In this document: piece after piece, positions 7,276 to 7,381 of the stretch
Layout of the letters: every line of letters starts with the position of its first letter
How positions within the stretch are numbered: the stretch's first letter is position 1
Source: Hyphomicrobiales bacterium
GTDB lineage: Bacteria; Pseudomonadota; Alphaproteobacteria; Rhizobiales; Devosiaceae
Reading direction: 5' to 3'
Length of the DNA stretch: 7,381 nucleotides
Assembly: GCA_027082895.1 (NCBI GenBank)
Contig: JALWTJ010000157.1
Span: 1-7,381 of the forward strand
Notes under the pieces: generated by a model
The model's database searches: none
The model's input: only the letters and a program-made list of their open reading frames with translations
What the model was told of the DNA's origin: nothing
Position numbers and translations under genes: made by a program

Positions 7276-7346
7276 GTGTTTTCCATCTTGTTATTATTGG
7301 CCCTTTTTGCCGTTTTTGGCGTGTCCGGCCCCCGATGTACGGGGGC
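7276..7346 (-). promoter_or_regulatory. Likely promoter and control region of amn
   Basis: Read on the minus strand, going away from the amn start: AATAAT (7293-7298) resembles a -10 box; two AAAAA tracts lie at 7304-7308 and 7313-7317, 9 bases apart, as in bent or UP-like DNA; and a perfect inverted repeat, GCCCCCG-N5-CGGGGGC, sits at 7328-7346. No good -35 hexamer is found 16-18 bases above the -10-like box, so the exact promoter is uncertain. The -10-like box would put the transcript start only about 10 bases ahead of the ATG. These are direct readings of sequence; the function is inferred from position only. Confidence 0.3.
7328..7346. repeat. Perfect GC-rich inverted repeat upstream of amn
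   Basis: GCCCCCG and CGGGGGC (7-bp perfect arms) surround ATGTA at 7335-7339. It lies about 53 bases upstream of the amn start. Neither direction has a T-run after the stem, so it is not a standard terminator. It could be an operator for a dimeric regulator, or the hairpin end of a transcript coming in from the right-hand side of the window. The last 35 bases of the window hold nothing that I can identify. Confidence 0.4.
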
Positions 7347-7381
7347 AAGGGCCGCGGAAAGGGCAAGAGGCAGGGTAGGGG

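Noticed and set aside
1..7381. A hidden new multi-gene system (defence, mobile, biosynthetic or CRISPR)
   Set aside because: All long frames are explained by four known families, gaps are 93-135 bases, and there are no repeat arrays, transposase, integrase, toxin-antitoxin pair or attachment-site repeats.

Overview
The window is a GC-rich stretch of bacterial chromosome that looks like an alphaproteobacterium. The family Acetobacteraceae (acetic acid bacteria, Komagataeibacter/Gluconacetobacter-like) is my best guess, based on the style of the AspRS and malic enzyme proteins, the strong GC-ending codon use and near-absence of TTA/CTA/TCA codons. That placement is inferred by eye and was not checked by a search. 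I see no mobile element, phage, CRISPR, rRNA or tRNA gene. The layout is ordinary chromosomal core plus one signalling gene.

Left to right: (1) the 3' part of aspS (aspartyl-tRNA synthetase), cut by the window edge at about 80 residues from its N terminus; (2) a 127-base gap holding two hairpins, the second of which overlaps the only plausible ribosome binding site of the next gene; (3) a UUG-initiated, membrane-anchored c-di-GMP phosphodiesterase with a periplasmic 'CSS'-type redox domain and a complete EAL active site; (4) a 93-base gap; (5) maeB, a full-length malic enzyme carrying the usual C-terminal phosphotransacetylase-like domain, whose catalytic residues are visibly replaced; (6) a 135-base convergent gap with a perfect 8-bp hairpin; (7) amn (AMP nucleosidase) on the minus strand, ending against maeB; (8) about 105 bases upstream of amn with spaced A-tracts, a -10-like hexamer and a perfect GC-rich inverted repeat, holding no gene.

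The four proteins do not form one pathway. AspRS serves translation. MaeB makes pyruvate and NADPH from malate under probable acetyl-CoA control. Amn sets the AMP/adenine balance. The EAL protein would lower c-di-GMP, the messenger that controls cellulose synthesis and motility. The three plus-strand genes lie in tandem with gaps of about 90-130 bases, so co-transcription is possible but not shown. I do not see a new multi-gene system here. The items most worth checking are the hairpin over the UUG start of the phosphodiesterase and its altered CSS motif with both periplasmic cysteines kept.
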